Of a stretch of 64,000 bases of DNA, positions 42,081 to 49,861 are shown piece after piece (within the stretch, counting starts at the first letter, position 1; each line of letters starts with the position of its first letter). The translations under genes were made by a program, and so were the position numbers. The stretch comes from Variovorax sp. (GTDB taxonomy: Bacteria > Pseudomonadota > Gammaproteobacteria > Burkholderiales > Burkholderiaceae_C). Under the pieces are notes generated by a model. It ran no database searches, was not told the DNA's origin, and was given only the letters and a program-made list of their open reading frames with translations. The stretch lies in NCBI GenBank assembly GCA_017744935.1, contig JAGIAI010000012.1, forward strand, positions 28,477 to 92,476, read 5' to 3'.

Positions 42081-42947
42081 TCAAGGTATCGGTGGGTGCG
42101 GGAATTTCATTTCGCCAGGCTCGAGCACGAAGTCATGCTGCAGCGTGGCGTGATTCGCGCCTTCCTGCGGCTCGAAGCGGCCGATCAGCCGGCGCGTGAC
42201 GCCGAAGACCGGATCGCTTTCCAGGTTCTCGTCGTCGTCCGCGAAGACCTGCGTGATCAACACCTTGTGCCCCGGCTTGCTCACCATGAAGTGCAGGTGC
42301 GCCGGCCGGTTAGGATGCCGCTGCTGCGCGCTGAGCAGCTCGCCGCAGGGGCCATCGGTGGGCACCGGATAGCCGGCCGGTCGCACGGTCCTGAGGTGGA
42401 AGTGGCCTTCGCGGTCGGTCTTGAAACGGCCGCGCAGGTTCATGTTTTCCTGCGACTCGTCCTGGTTCTCGTAGAGCCCGACCGGCGACGCCTGCCACAC
42501 GTCGACCGTCGCGTCCGCGATCGGCTGGCCGGCTGCGTTGCGCACCGTGCCCGAGACTTCGAGCGGGATGCCGGGCGTTTCCGAGCGCGCGATGGTTTCG
42601 CCTGCCTCGCACATCGGCGCGTTTGCGCGCCAGAACGGCCCGAGCAGCGCGGCAGGCGATTCGCCCTGCGGGTCCTGGTTGTTGAGCAGTGCGACCAGCG
42701 TCGACACGCCGAGCAGGTCGGCGGCGAGCACGACCTCGTTCTTCTTCTCGCCGCTGGCCTGCCCGATGGCGACGACGAAGCCGAGTGCGCGCTCGAACTC
42801 CTCTTCGGTCAGCTTCACGTCCTGCACGAAGGCATGCAGGTGGCGCGTGAGCGACTGCATGACGGTGCGCAGACGCGGATCGGGGGTGCGGTCCATGGCG
42901 CGGATCGCCATCTCGAGCACGGAATCGGGGGTGGTGACGATGTTCAT
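42081..42947 (-). CDS. Intradiol ring-cleavage dioxygenase (hydroxyquinol/catechol 1,2-dioxygenase type)
   Basis: A 288-residue non-heme Fe(III) dioxygenase. It has an N-terminal helical linker domain (about 1-100) with LLGVSTLVALLNNQDPQGES, then the catalytic domain. Fe ligands are visible as Tyr in PVGLYENQ, Tyr in RPAGYPVPTDGPCGELL, and two His in HPNRPAHLHFMV. Residues around LLGPFWR and SGTVRNAAGQPIADA are typical of hydroxyquinol 1,2-dioxygenases, though catechol or a substituted catechol cannot be excluded. It is the first gene of the cluster facing the LacI-type regulator. Confidence 0.93.
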   Translation of the reverse strand: MNIVTTPDSVLEMAIRAMDRTPDPRLRTVMQSLTRHLHAFVQDVKLTEEEFERALGFVVAIGQASGEKKNEVVLAADLLGVSTLVALLNNQDPQGESPAALLGPFWRANAPMCEAGETIARSETPGIPLEVSGTVRNAAGQPIADATVDVWQASPVGLYENQDESQENMNLRGRFKTDREGHFHLRTVRPAGYPVPTDGPCGELLSAQQRHPNRPAHLHFMVSKPGHKVLITQVFADDDENLESDPVFGVTRRLIGRFEPQEGANHATLQHDFVLEPGEMKFPHPPIP

Positions 42948-42964
42948 GATGGGGGAAAGGTGGC

Positions 42965-42978
42965 TGCAATCGTTTGCA
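42965..42978. promoter_or_regulatory. LacI-type operator candidate O1
   Basis: TGCAATCGTTTGCA is a near-palindrome with perfect TGCAA/TTGCA arms around a central CG, as is usual for LacI-family sites. It lies 18 bp before the dioxygenase ATG, so binding would block that transcript. Confidence 0.6.
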
Positions 42979-43067
42979 TATTATTCGATTTTCAAGCGGG
43001 CGCATAGAATCCGGGAATTCCCTCGACCCCTATCAAGCAGGGGTCTTCGGCAGAGAATTCGCGAAAC

Positions 43068-43077
43068 CAAACGTTTG
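43068..43077. promoter_or_regulatory. LacI-type operator candidate O2
   Basis: CAAACGTTTG is a perfect 10-bp palindrome. Together with the flanking bases it shares CGTTTGCAT with O1. It lies 6 bp before the LacI-type gene's ATG, a position suited to autorepression. The two sites are about 100 bp apart, which could allow looping. Confidence 0.6.
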
Positions 43078-43082
43078 CATCA

Positions 43083-44102
43083 ATGCGCCCACACCAGTCC
43101 TCCTCCGTCACCATTCGCGATGTCGCCCAGGCGGCCGGCGTGCACGTGTCGACGGTGTCGCGCGCGCTCAATCCGGACAAGCGCGGTCTCATCAGCGCCG
43201 AGGTGCTGCGGTCCGTCGAAGAGGCGGCGCAGCGGCTCGGCTACCGGCCCAACCGCGCGGCGTCGGCGCTGCGCACCGGGCGCACGCAGACCATCGGCGT
43301 GCTGCTGCCCGACATCACCAACCCGGTGTTTCCGCCGATCCTTCAAGGCATCGAGGCCAGTGCGGCGGCGCGCGGCTTTTTCGTGTTCGTCGCGAACGTC
43401 GCGGACCACGTGCTGGCGCAGCCCATCGTCGAGCGCATGCTGGCGCAGCGCGTGGACGGGCTCGTGATGGCGATCGCCACGCGCGACGATCCGCTGGTGG
43501 ATTTCATCGCCAGGGAGCGCATGCACGCGGTGCTCGTGAACCGTGCGGACGAAAGCGGCCGCCTCCCGGCGGTGGTCAGCGATGACCGGCTCGCGATGAA
43601 GCTCGCGGTCGATCACCTTGTCGCGACAGGCCATCTCCGCATCGCGCACCTGGCCGGCCCGCAGGACGTGCCGACCGGCGTTGCGCGCCGCCAGGGTGTC
43701 GAGCAGGCGCTGCGCGACCGGGGGCTCGAGATGGCCTGTGTCGCCGAATGCGAGGGCTACACCCGCGAAGCCGGCGCCGCGGCGATGCGCAAGCTGCTGG
43801 ACGAGAACGAGCGGCCAGAAGCCGTGGTGTGCTGCAACGATCTCGTCGCGCTCGGCGCCTATGACGTGCTGCGCGAACGCCGCATCGAGGTGCCGCGCGA
43901 CATCTCCATCACGGGCCACAACGACATGCCGTTGGTCGACATGGTGAATCCGCCGCTCACCACCATTCGCCTGCCGCACCGCGAGCTCGGCTGGCGCGCT
44001 GCGGAGATGCTGTTCGATGAGATCGACGGCAAGTCGCTCTCGGCCTCCACGGTGGTCCTGCGGCCCGAACTCATCGTGCGCGAGTCCACGCGCAAGTCCT
44101 GA
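43083..44102 (+). CDS. LacI-family transcriptional regulator
   Basis: A 339-residue repressor. The HTH is VTIRDVAQAAGVHVSTVSRA (9-28), followed by the hinge region (RPNRAASALRTGRTQTIGVL) and a periplasmic-binding-protein-like effector domain with NPVFPPILQGIEASA. It is divergent from the dioxygenase cluster over 135 bp containing two related palindromes, so it is the likely controller of that cluster. No clear Shine-Dalgarno precedes the ATG; the operator sits there instead. Confidence 0.92.
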   Translation: MRPHQSSSVTIRDVAQAAGVHVSTVSRALNPDKRGLISAEVLRSVEEAAQRLGYRPNRAASALRTGRTQTIGVLLPDITNPVFPPILQGIEASAAARGFFVFVANVADHVLAQPIVERMLAQRVDGLVMAIATRDDPLVDFIARERMHAVLVNRADESGRLPAVVSDDRLAMKLAVDHLVATGHLRIAHLAGPQDVPTGVARRQGVEQALRDRGLEMACVAECEGYTREAGAAAMRKLLDENERPEAVVCCNDLVALGAYDVLRERRIEVPRDISITGHNDMPLVDMVNPPLTTIRLPHRELGWRAAEMLFDEIDGKSLSASTVVLRPELIVRESTRKS

Positions 44103-44110
44103 GGCGAATC

Positions 44111-45025
44111 TCAGAAGATCGACAGCCCGGTCTTCGCCACGAACAGTTCGAGCGCCTTGAGCCCGAGCAGCGAGTTGCCCGACGCATCGAGCGCCGGCGA
44201 CCACACGCACAGCGTGAGCTGGTCCGGCACCACCGCGACGATGCCGCCGCCCACGCCGCTTTTGCAGGGCAGGCCGATCGAGAAGGCCACGTCGCCGGCT
44301 GCGTCGTAGGTGCCGCAGGTGAGCATCAGCGAATTGATGCGGTGCGTATGGCGCTCGGTCGTGATCTCAGGCTTGCCGTCGAAGGGGTGTGCGCCGTCGC
44401 GGCACAGGAAGGCGGACGCCCGCGCGAGCTGCCGGCAGTTCATGTGGATCGCGCACTGGTGGAAGTACAGCGCCAGCACTTCGCCGACCGCGTTGTCGAT
44501 CTTGCCGAAGCTTTTCATGAAGTTGGCCAGCGCGATGTTGCGAAAGCCCGTCGCCGCTTCGGACGCAGCGACTTCCTCGTCGAACCGGACTTCCTCGCCG
44601 CAGAGGTCCGACATGAAGGCCAGCAGGTCGGCCTTGGCGTGGCCCCGGCTCACGAGGCGGTCCGCGACCGCGATGGCGCCGGCGTTGATGAAGGGATTGC
44701 GCGGCTTGCCTTGCTCATGTTCGAGCTGCACCAGCGAGTTGAACGGGTTGCCCGAAGGCTCGCGTCCCATGCGCTCCCAGAGCGCATCGCCCAGGTAGCG
44801 CATGGCGAGTGTGAGCGTGAAGAGCTTGGAAATACTCTGGATCGAGAACGGTGTCGCCGCGTCGCCCGCGCACGCTTCCACGCCTTCGCGCGTGTGCAGT
44901 GCGATGCCGAACTGCGTTGCCGGCACGCGCGCAAGCGCGGGGATATAGCTCGCGACAGCGCCTTCCGCGCCCAGCAGGGGCCGGATCTCTCGGTCGATCG
45001 CGTCCAGGACGGACTGGAAGTTCAT
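44111..45025 (-). CDS. glsA: Glutaminase (serine-dependent beta-lactamase-fold)
   Basis: A 304-residue amidohydrolase converting glutamine to glutamate and ammonia. The catalytic Ser64-x-x-Lys67 lies in FSIQSISKLF, the Tyr/Asn-rich core in NPFINAGAIAVADRL, and SGVGGGIVAVVPDQ near the C-terminus is diagnostic. It begins MNFQSVLDAIDREIRPLLG at the ATG 45025. It starts 4 bp after the stop of the EamA transporter gene, so the two are probably cotranscribed. Confidence 0.93.
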   Translation of the reverse strand: MNFQSVLDAIDREIRPLLGAEGAVASYIPALARVPATQFGIALHTREGVEACAGDAATPFSIQSISKLFTLTLAMRYLGDALWERMGREPSGNPFNSLVQLEHEQGKPRNPFINAGAIAVADRLVSRGHAKADLLAFMSDLCGEEVRFDEEVAASEAATGFRNIALANFMKSFGKIDNAVGEVLALYFHQCAIHMNCRQLARASAFLCRDGAHPFDGKPEITTERHTHRINSLMLTCGTYDAAGDVAFSIGLPCKSGVGGGIVAVVPDQLTLCVWSPALDASGNSLLGLKALELFVAKTGLSIF

Positions 45026-45029
45026 GGTT

Positions 45030-45920
45030 TCACACCCGCCGGTTGACCAGCACGATGCCCAGTGCCACGCCAGCCAGCGCAAGCATCAACTGCAGCGTGA
45101 GCGGCTCCGACAACAGCACCACGCCAAACACCAGCGCGAAGAGTGGCGTGAGAAAGGTGAACGACGAAATGCGCGTCGCCGGATAGTGCCGCAACATCCA
45201 CATCCACGCGAGGTAGCTTGCGAAAGCCCCGATGGCAGTCTGCAGCGCGATCGAGAACCAGGCATAGCCCGAATACGAGAAGCCCCACTGCTCGCCCAGC
45301 GCAAGCGACAGCACCGGCAGGATCAGTGCCGTGACGGCGATTTGATAGAAGAGCGCCTTCTCCGCACTGGCCGTTGCCAGCCGCGTCGTGCGGATCGCCA
45401 GCGTGGTCAGGCCCCAGAGAATGCCGGCCATCAGTGCCAGTGCATCGCCGTGGAGCTGCCCCGAAGTGCTGTGGCCGAAGCTTTCGCTGAAGGCCAGCAC
45501 CACGCCACAGAAGGCAATCGCGAGGCCGATCCATTGAATGCCGCGCAGCTGTTCCGACCGCACGAAGCGCGGCAACAGCAGCGCGACCACGAAGGGCGAG
45601 GTGTAGAGAAACACCGTGAGCCGCGACGCGCTGGTGCGTTGAAGTCCGAGGTAGATGCAGGTGAACTCGCCCGCGAACAGCGCTCCGGCGAGCAGCCCAC
45701 CCTTCAGCGTGCCGTCGCGCTCGAACAGCGGAACACCCCGCCAGCGACACCAGAGCCACAGGAGCACGACCGCGCCGCTCATGCGGATGGCGGCCTGCCA
45801 CAGCGGCGGAACTTCGGCAACGGTGGTCTTGATGAGGATCTGCTGCAGTCCCCAGAAGGCGCAGCAGGCGAGGAGGAGGGCGGTGGCGCGGGAGTCGAGG
45901 TGGTCCTTGCGATCGATCAT
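45030..45920 (-). CDS. EamA/DMT-family transporter
   Basis: A 296-residue inner-membrane protein with ten predicted helices arranged as two EamA repeats (about 12-140 and 155-290). Repeat features are WGLQQILIKTTVAEVPPLWQ in the first helix and the second-repeat FLTPLFALVFGVVLLSEPL segment. Such proteins export amino acids or small metabolites. Placement just upstream of glutaminase hints at a glutamine- or amino-acid-related role, which is inference. Confidence 0.9.
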   Translation of the reverse strand: MIDRKDHLDSRATALLLACCAFWGLQQILIKTTVAEVPPLWQAAIRMSGAVVLLWLWCRWRGVPLFERDGTLKGGLLAGALFAGEFTCIYLGLQRTSASRLTVFLYTSPFVVALLLPRFVRSEQLRGIQWIGLAIAFCGVVLAFSESFGHSTSGQLHGDALALMAGILWGLTTLAIRTTRLATASAEKALFYQIAVTALILPVLSLALGEQWGFSYSGYAWFSIALQTAIGAFASYLAWMWMLRHYPATRISSFTFLTPLFALVFGVVLLSEPLTLQLMLALAGVALGIVLVNRRV

Positions 45921-45963
45921 TCGGTGTTTGTCTCTTCTTGTTCGTTGTCTTTGTTGGCGCGGC

Positions 45964-46470
45964 TCAGGGCGCGGCGAGTGGATAGCCAGGTTTGTCGCGC
46001 GTTCCGATCATGAGGTCGTTGACCACGTTCTCCACATCGGGCACCGCGCGCGCGCGCTTCTCAAGCCGTTCGCGCGTGCGCTTGTCGGGAACGCAGCCCT
46101 GCAGGTAGATCCAGCGCCGCTGCACCATCACCCACACGCTGCCGCGGCGCACGTCCGGCACGCTCTCAAGCGCCTTGCGCACCTGCGGCGCGATGGTCTT
46201 GTCGTAACGGTAGGCGTTGCTGTCCTTGCAGCGGCCTTCGAGCCAGCAGCTCGTGCCGCGTTCGAGGCGGGCATGCATCTGCGAGCGAATCTCGGCCTGC
46301 GTGTAGAGCGGCCCGAGCGGCGCCGGGCAGCCCGCGAGGCCCGATGACATCTGGAAGAAAGGGTCGTCGAAGAAATTGGTCCGCGCTTCGTCCGCGCCGT
46401 ACGCGACCTGGACGCTCGCGCTCGCAGTCATCGCCGCGATCAGGCACCGGGCGCGCGTGCGGGCCTTCAA
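45964..46470 (-). CDS. Secreted BON-domain protein (TTG start)
   Basis: A 168-residue exported protein. From a TTG at 46470 the sequence KARTRARCLIAAMTASASVQ then VAYGA is a good signal peptide; starting at the first ATG would remove its positive charges. The C-terminal half is a BON domain (VPDVRRGSVWVMVQRRWIYL, then QGCVPDKRTRERLEKRARAV), which in other proteins binds phospholipid at the outer membrane. Four Cys in the middle could form disulfides. The TTG overlaps the stop of the flavin reductase gene (TTGA). Confidence 0.75.
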   Translation of the reverse strand: MKARTRARCLIAAMTASASVQVAYGADEARTNFFDDPFFQMSSGLAGCPAPLGPLYTQAEIRSQMHARLERGTSCWLEGRCKDSNAYRYDKTIAPQVRKALESVPDVRRGSVWVMVQRRWIYLQGCVPDKRTRERLEKRARAVPDVENVVNDLMIGTRDKPGYPLAAP

Positions 46471-47012
46471 AGCGGGTGCTCGGTGTAGAAGCGTCCGCCG
46501 TGAAAGAGCAATGGCGAAGCGCCGGGGGTGTGGGTGCAGCGCTCGACCTCGCCGACGAAGATCACGTGATCGCCTTCGTCGTAGCGGCTGCGGTTGAAGC
46601 ATTCGAAGCAGGCAGCGGCGCCCTCGAGCAACGGCGCGCCTCCGACGCCTTCGGTGTAGGCGACCTGCGCCCAGCGATCCACGTTCTTCGATGAGAAGCG
46701 CTCCGCCAGATCCTTCTGGCTCGACGAGAGGATGTTGATTGCGTAGTGCGATCCGGCACTGAATGCGGCCATCGAAGCTGCCCTGCGCGCGAGGCTCCAC
46801 AGCACCAGCGGCGGATCGAGCGACACCGAGTTGAACGAGTTCGCGGTGAGACCGATGAGCGCGCCGCTTGCCGAGCGCGCGGTGACGATAGTCACACCGG
46901 TGGCGAACATGCCAAGCGATGCGCGGAATTCATCGGTCGAGAAGGTAGGCGGTTTCGCCTGGGCGGGAGCAGTCACGGAGCAGGGGGAAAGTAGACGGCT
47001 ATTCTGGCCCAT
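46467..47012 (-). CDS. Flavin reductase-like FMN-binding protein
   Basis: A 181-residue split-barrel flavoprotein of the flavin reductase domain family, which supplies reduced FMN/FAD to monooxygenases. Conserved elements are MFATGVTIVTARSASGALIG (about 35-54), LTANSFNSVSLDPPLVLWSL and HYAINILSSSQKDLAERFSS. It lacks a monooxygenase partner in this window. The ATG at 47012 is used; a GTG at residue 13 is an alternative start. It precedes and overlaps the BON-domain gene. Confidence 0.9.
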   Translation of the reverse strand: MGQNSRLLSPCSVTAPAQAKPPTFSTDEFRASLGMFATGVTIVTARSASGALIGLTANSFNSVSLDPPLVLWSLARRAASMAAFSAGSHYAINILSSSQKDLAERFSSKNVDRWAQVAYTEGVGGAPLLEGAAACFECFNRSRYDEGDHVIFVGEVERCTHTPGASPLLFHGGRFYTEHPL

Positions 47013-47036
47013 CCGGCACGAACGCGCCGGGCTTGC

Positions 47037-48266
47037 TCAGCCGAAGAACCAGTAGCCGACGGCGATCGCGGCAACCACGCCCGCAAGTTCGGCAAGCAGC
47101 GCGCAGCCCACCGCATGCCGTGCGCGCCGGATGCCGACTGCGCCGAAGTACACCGCGAGCACATAGAACGTGGTCTCGGTGCTGCCCTGGATGATCGCGG
47201 CAACGCGCGCAGCGAAGCTGTCGACACCCTGGCTCTTCATCGTCTCGATGAGCATCGCGCGTGCCGCGCTGCCGGAGAAAGGCTTGACCAGCGCAGTTGG
47301 CAGCGCATCGACGAAACGTGTGTCCCACCCCGTGCGTGCGACCAGCCAGCGGATGCCTTCGAGCGCCATGTCCAACGCACCCGATGCGCGCAAGGCGCCG
47401 ATCGCGCACAGCATCGCGACGAGATACGGCAGCAGGTTCTTCGCGACGTCGAAGCCTTCCTTCGCGCCTTCAACGAAACACTCGTACACCTTCACTCGCC
47501 GCAGTGCACCGGCCAGAAGGAAGATGACGATCAGACCGAAGAGCGTGAGGTTGCCGAGCAGCGACGAAAGTGACGCCAGAGCGGCCGAGGACAGCGTGGC
47601 CAGCAAGGCCATGAACGCGCCCAGCAGCAGCGCGCCCGGCAGCAGGTAGGCGAGCACCACAGGGTCCCACAGCCGGAGCCGCTGCATGAAGGCGACCGAG
47701 AGGAGGCCCACCAGAGTCGACGCGCTGGTCGCGAGCAGGATCGGCAGGAAGACCAGCGTCGGATCGGTCGCGCCTTGCTGCGCGCGGTACATGAAGATCG
47801 TGACCGGCAGCAGCGTGAGCGATGAAGCATTGAGCACGAGGAACAGGATCTGCGCGTTGCTCGCGGTCGTCGTGCTCGGGTTGAGCGTCTGCAGCTCGCG
47901 CATCGCCTTGAGACCGATCGGCGTGGCGGCGTTGTCGAGCCCGAGCGCGTTGGCCGCGAAGTTCAGCGTGATGAGGCCCAGCGCAGGATGGCCGGCCGGC
48001 ACCTCGGGCATCAACCGTCGGAAGAGCGGCCCGAGCAGGCGCGCCAACAGGTCGACGATGCCTGCCGCTTCGGCGATCCGCAGGAAGCCCAGCCACAGGG
48101 TGAGCGTGCCGAAGAGCAGCACCATCACCTCGACCGAGAGGCGCGCCATGGCGAACAGGCTCTCGACGAGTGCGGCGAAGACGGTGGCGTCGCCGCCGAT
48201 CAGCCAGCGACCGAGCGCGGCCACCGCCGCCGTCAGGAAGAAACCGAGCCACAAGCCGTTGAGCAC
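47037..48266 (-). CDS. Fused SpmA-SpmB-like nucleoside-recognition (Gate) membrane protein
   Basis: A 409-residue membrane protein made of two Gate domains. The first half resembles SpmA (LNFAANALGLDNAATPIGLK, about 103-122) and the second SpmB (FVEGAKEGFDVAKNLLPYLV and IIQGSTETTFYVLAVYFGAV). In Bacillus these act in spore maturation as separate proteins; here they are fused in an apparent non-sporulator, so a transport role is more likely. The GTG at 48266 (LNGLWLGFF) is preferred over a TTG 10 codons upstream. Confidence 0.88.
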   Translation of the reverse strand: MLNGLWLGFFLTAAVAALGRWLIGGDATVFAALVESLFAMARLSVEVMVLLFGTLTLWLGFLRIAEAAGIVDLLARLLGPLFRRLMPEVPAGHPALGLITLNFAANALGLDNAATPIGLKAMRELQTLNPSTTTASNAQILFLVLNASSLTLLPVTIFMYRAQQGATDPTLVFLPILLATSASTLVGLLSVAFMQRLRLWDPVVLAYLLPGALLLGAFMALLATLSSAALASLSSLLGNLTLFGLIVIFLLAGALRRVKVYECFVEGAKEGFDVAKNLLPYLVAMLCAIGALRASGALDMALEGIRWLVARTGWDTRFVDALPTALVKPFSGSAARAMLIETMKSQGVDSFAARVAAIIQGSTETTFYVLAVYFGAVGIRRARHAVGCALLAELAGVVAAIAVGYWFFG

Positions 48267-48304
48267 GCGCCGATCATAGGGGCGCGAGCCCGACAATCGC
48301 GGTC

Positions 48305-49846
48305 ATGAACATCACTCGAAGGGAACTCCAGCGCGCCGCGATCTGGCTGGCGCTCGGGAGCATGGCCGCGCCGCTGCGCGCGCGAGCACAGCACGCTCCG
48401 CGCTGGACTGCGAATCCGTTTGCGCTCGGCGTGGCCAGCGGGCAGCCGCGGCCGGACAGCGTCGTGCTATGGACGCGACTCGTGTCATCGCAAGCGGACG
48501 ATGCGATCGGCGACAGCGCCCTCGTGGTGAAGCACGAGATCTTTGCGGATGCGGAACTGCGCCGCCCGGTCGCACGCGGAGAAACGGTGACGGATGCATC
48601 GCGTGCGCACAGCGTCCATGTGATCGCGCAGGGCCTGCAGCCGCAGCGCGACTACTGGTACCGCTTCATCTGCGGCAATGCGGTGAGCAAGGTCGGCCAT
48701 ACGCGCACCGCACCGGCCGAGGGCGCGGACGTCAGGCGCATGCGATTCGCACTCGGCTCGTGCCAGCACTACGAGCAGGGCTACTACGCAGCGCACCGGG
48801 AGATCGGCGGGCGCGATCTCGATTTCGTGCTATTCGTCGGCGACTACATCTACGAAGGCAGCAACCCGAGCAACGCGATCCGCCAGCACGGCACGCGGAC
48901 ACCGCAAACGCTGGACCAATACCGCGACCGCCATGCGCTGTACAAGAGCGATGCCGATCTGCAGGGCGCGCATGCGGCGCATCCGTGGATCCTGACGTGG
49001 GACGACCACGAAGTCGTCAACGACTACGCGGACGATCGCGACCCGGCCTATACCGAGCCCGAACGCTTCTTGCGTCGTCGTGCGGCGGCCTATCAAGCCT
49101 ACTTCGAGCACATGCCACTCGCACTGCCGCCGCAGGGCGCGGCAATGCGCATCCACGACCGCTTTGCCTGGGGCCGGCTCGCCGAACTCTGGACGCTTGA
49201 TTGCCGGCAGTTCCGCAGTCACCACGCCTGCCCCGATCCGGAGCGCGACCATGGCCGCACGCTGGTCGAATGTGCGGAGCTCGACGATGCCAAGCGCACC
49301 ATGCTTGGCGCGGATCAGGAGCGCTGGATCCAGCAGGGGCTCGCAGGTTCGACGCGGCAATGGAAGCTGGTCGGCCAATCCACGCAGATGAGCGCTGCCG
49401 GCTTCGATACACCCGAAGGCCGCAAGGTCTGGACCGACGGCTGGGACGGCTACCCGGAGGCGCGCCGACGCTTCCTGCAAGGTGCGGACAGCGCCGGGGT
49501 GCGCGATCTCGTGGTGCTCGGCGGCGACGTGCATCGGCATGTCGCGGCGGATCTGCGTGTGCGGCCGAACGATCGAGCCTCGCCGATCGTCGCCAGCGAG
49601 TTCGTCGGCGGCTCGGTCACGTCACGCGGCGCGAGCCGGTCGTCGATGGACCGCATGCGCCGAGACAACCTCGATGTGAAGCACGCGCGCGGCGACGAGC
49701 GTGGCTACGCGCTTTTCGAACTCACGCCCGGGCGCATGCAGTGCGAGTTCCGCACGACGGAGCACCCGGTGCAGGAGCGCGCCACTTTCGCGACGCAGGC
49801 GAGCTATGTGGTGGAACCGGGCCGGCCGGGCGTGCAAGCCGCCTGA
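48305..49846 (+). CDS. phoD: Alkaline phosphatase D (PhoD-like), Tat-exported
   Basis: A 513-residue secreted phosphodiesterase/phosphatase. The N-terminus has a twin-arginine signal (ITRRELQRAAIWLALGSMAA) cleaved near ARAQH. A PhoD N-terminal beta domain (PFALGVASGQPRPDSVVLWT) precedes the metallophosphatase domain with FVGDYIYEG, the metal-binding TWDDHEVVNDY and LGGDVHRHV. It would release phosphate from phosphodiesters in the periplasm. No pho box was identified upstream; only 38 bp separate it from the divergent Spm-like gene. Confidence 0.92.
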   Translation: MNITRRELQRAAIWLALGSMAAPLRARAQHAPRWTANPFALGVASGQPRPDSVVLWTRLVSSQADDAIGDSALVVKHEIFADAELRRPVARGETVTDASRAHSVHVIAQGLQPQRDYWYRFICGNAVSKVGHTRTAPAEGADVRRMRFALGSCQHYEQGYYAAHREIGGRDLDFVLFVGDYIYEGSNPSNAIRQHGTRTPQTLDQYRDRHALYKSDADLQGAHAAHPWILTWDDHEVVNDYADDRDPAYTEPERFLRRRAAAYQAYFEHMPLALPPQGAAMRIHDRFAWGRLAELWTLDCRQFRSHHACPDPERDHGRTLVECAELDDAKRTMLGADQERWIQQGLAGSTRQWKLVGQSTQMSAAGFDTPEGRKVWTDGWDGYPEARRRFLQGADSAGVRDLVVLGGDVHRHVAADLRVRPNDRASPIVASEFVGGSVTSRGASRSSMDRMRRDNLDVKHARGDERGYALFELTPGRMQCEFRTTEHPVQERATFATQASYVVEPGRPGVQAA

Positions 49847-49861
49847 CCCCGGCCGCCGCGC

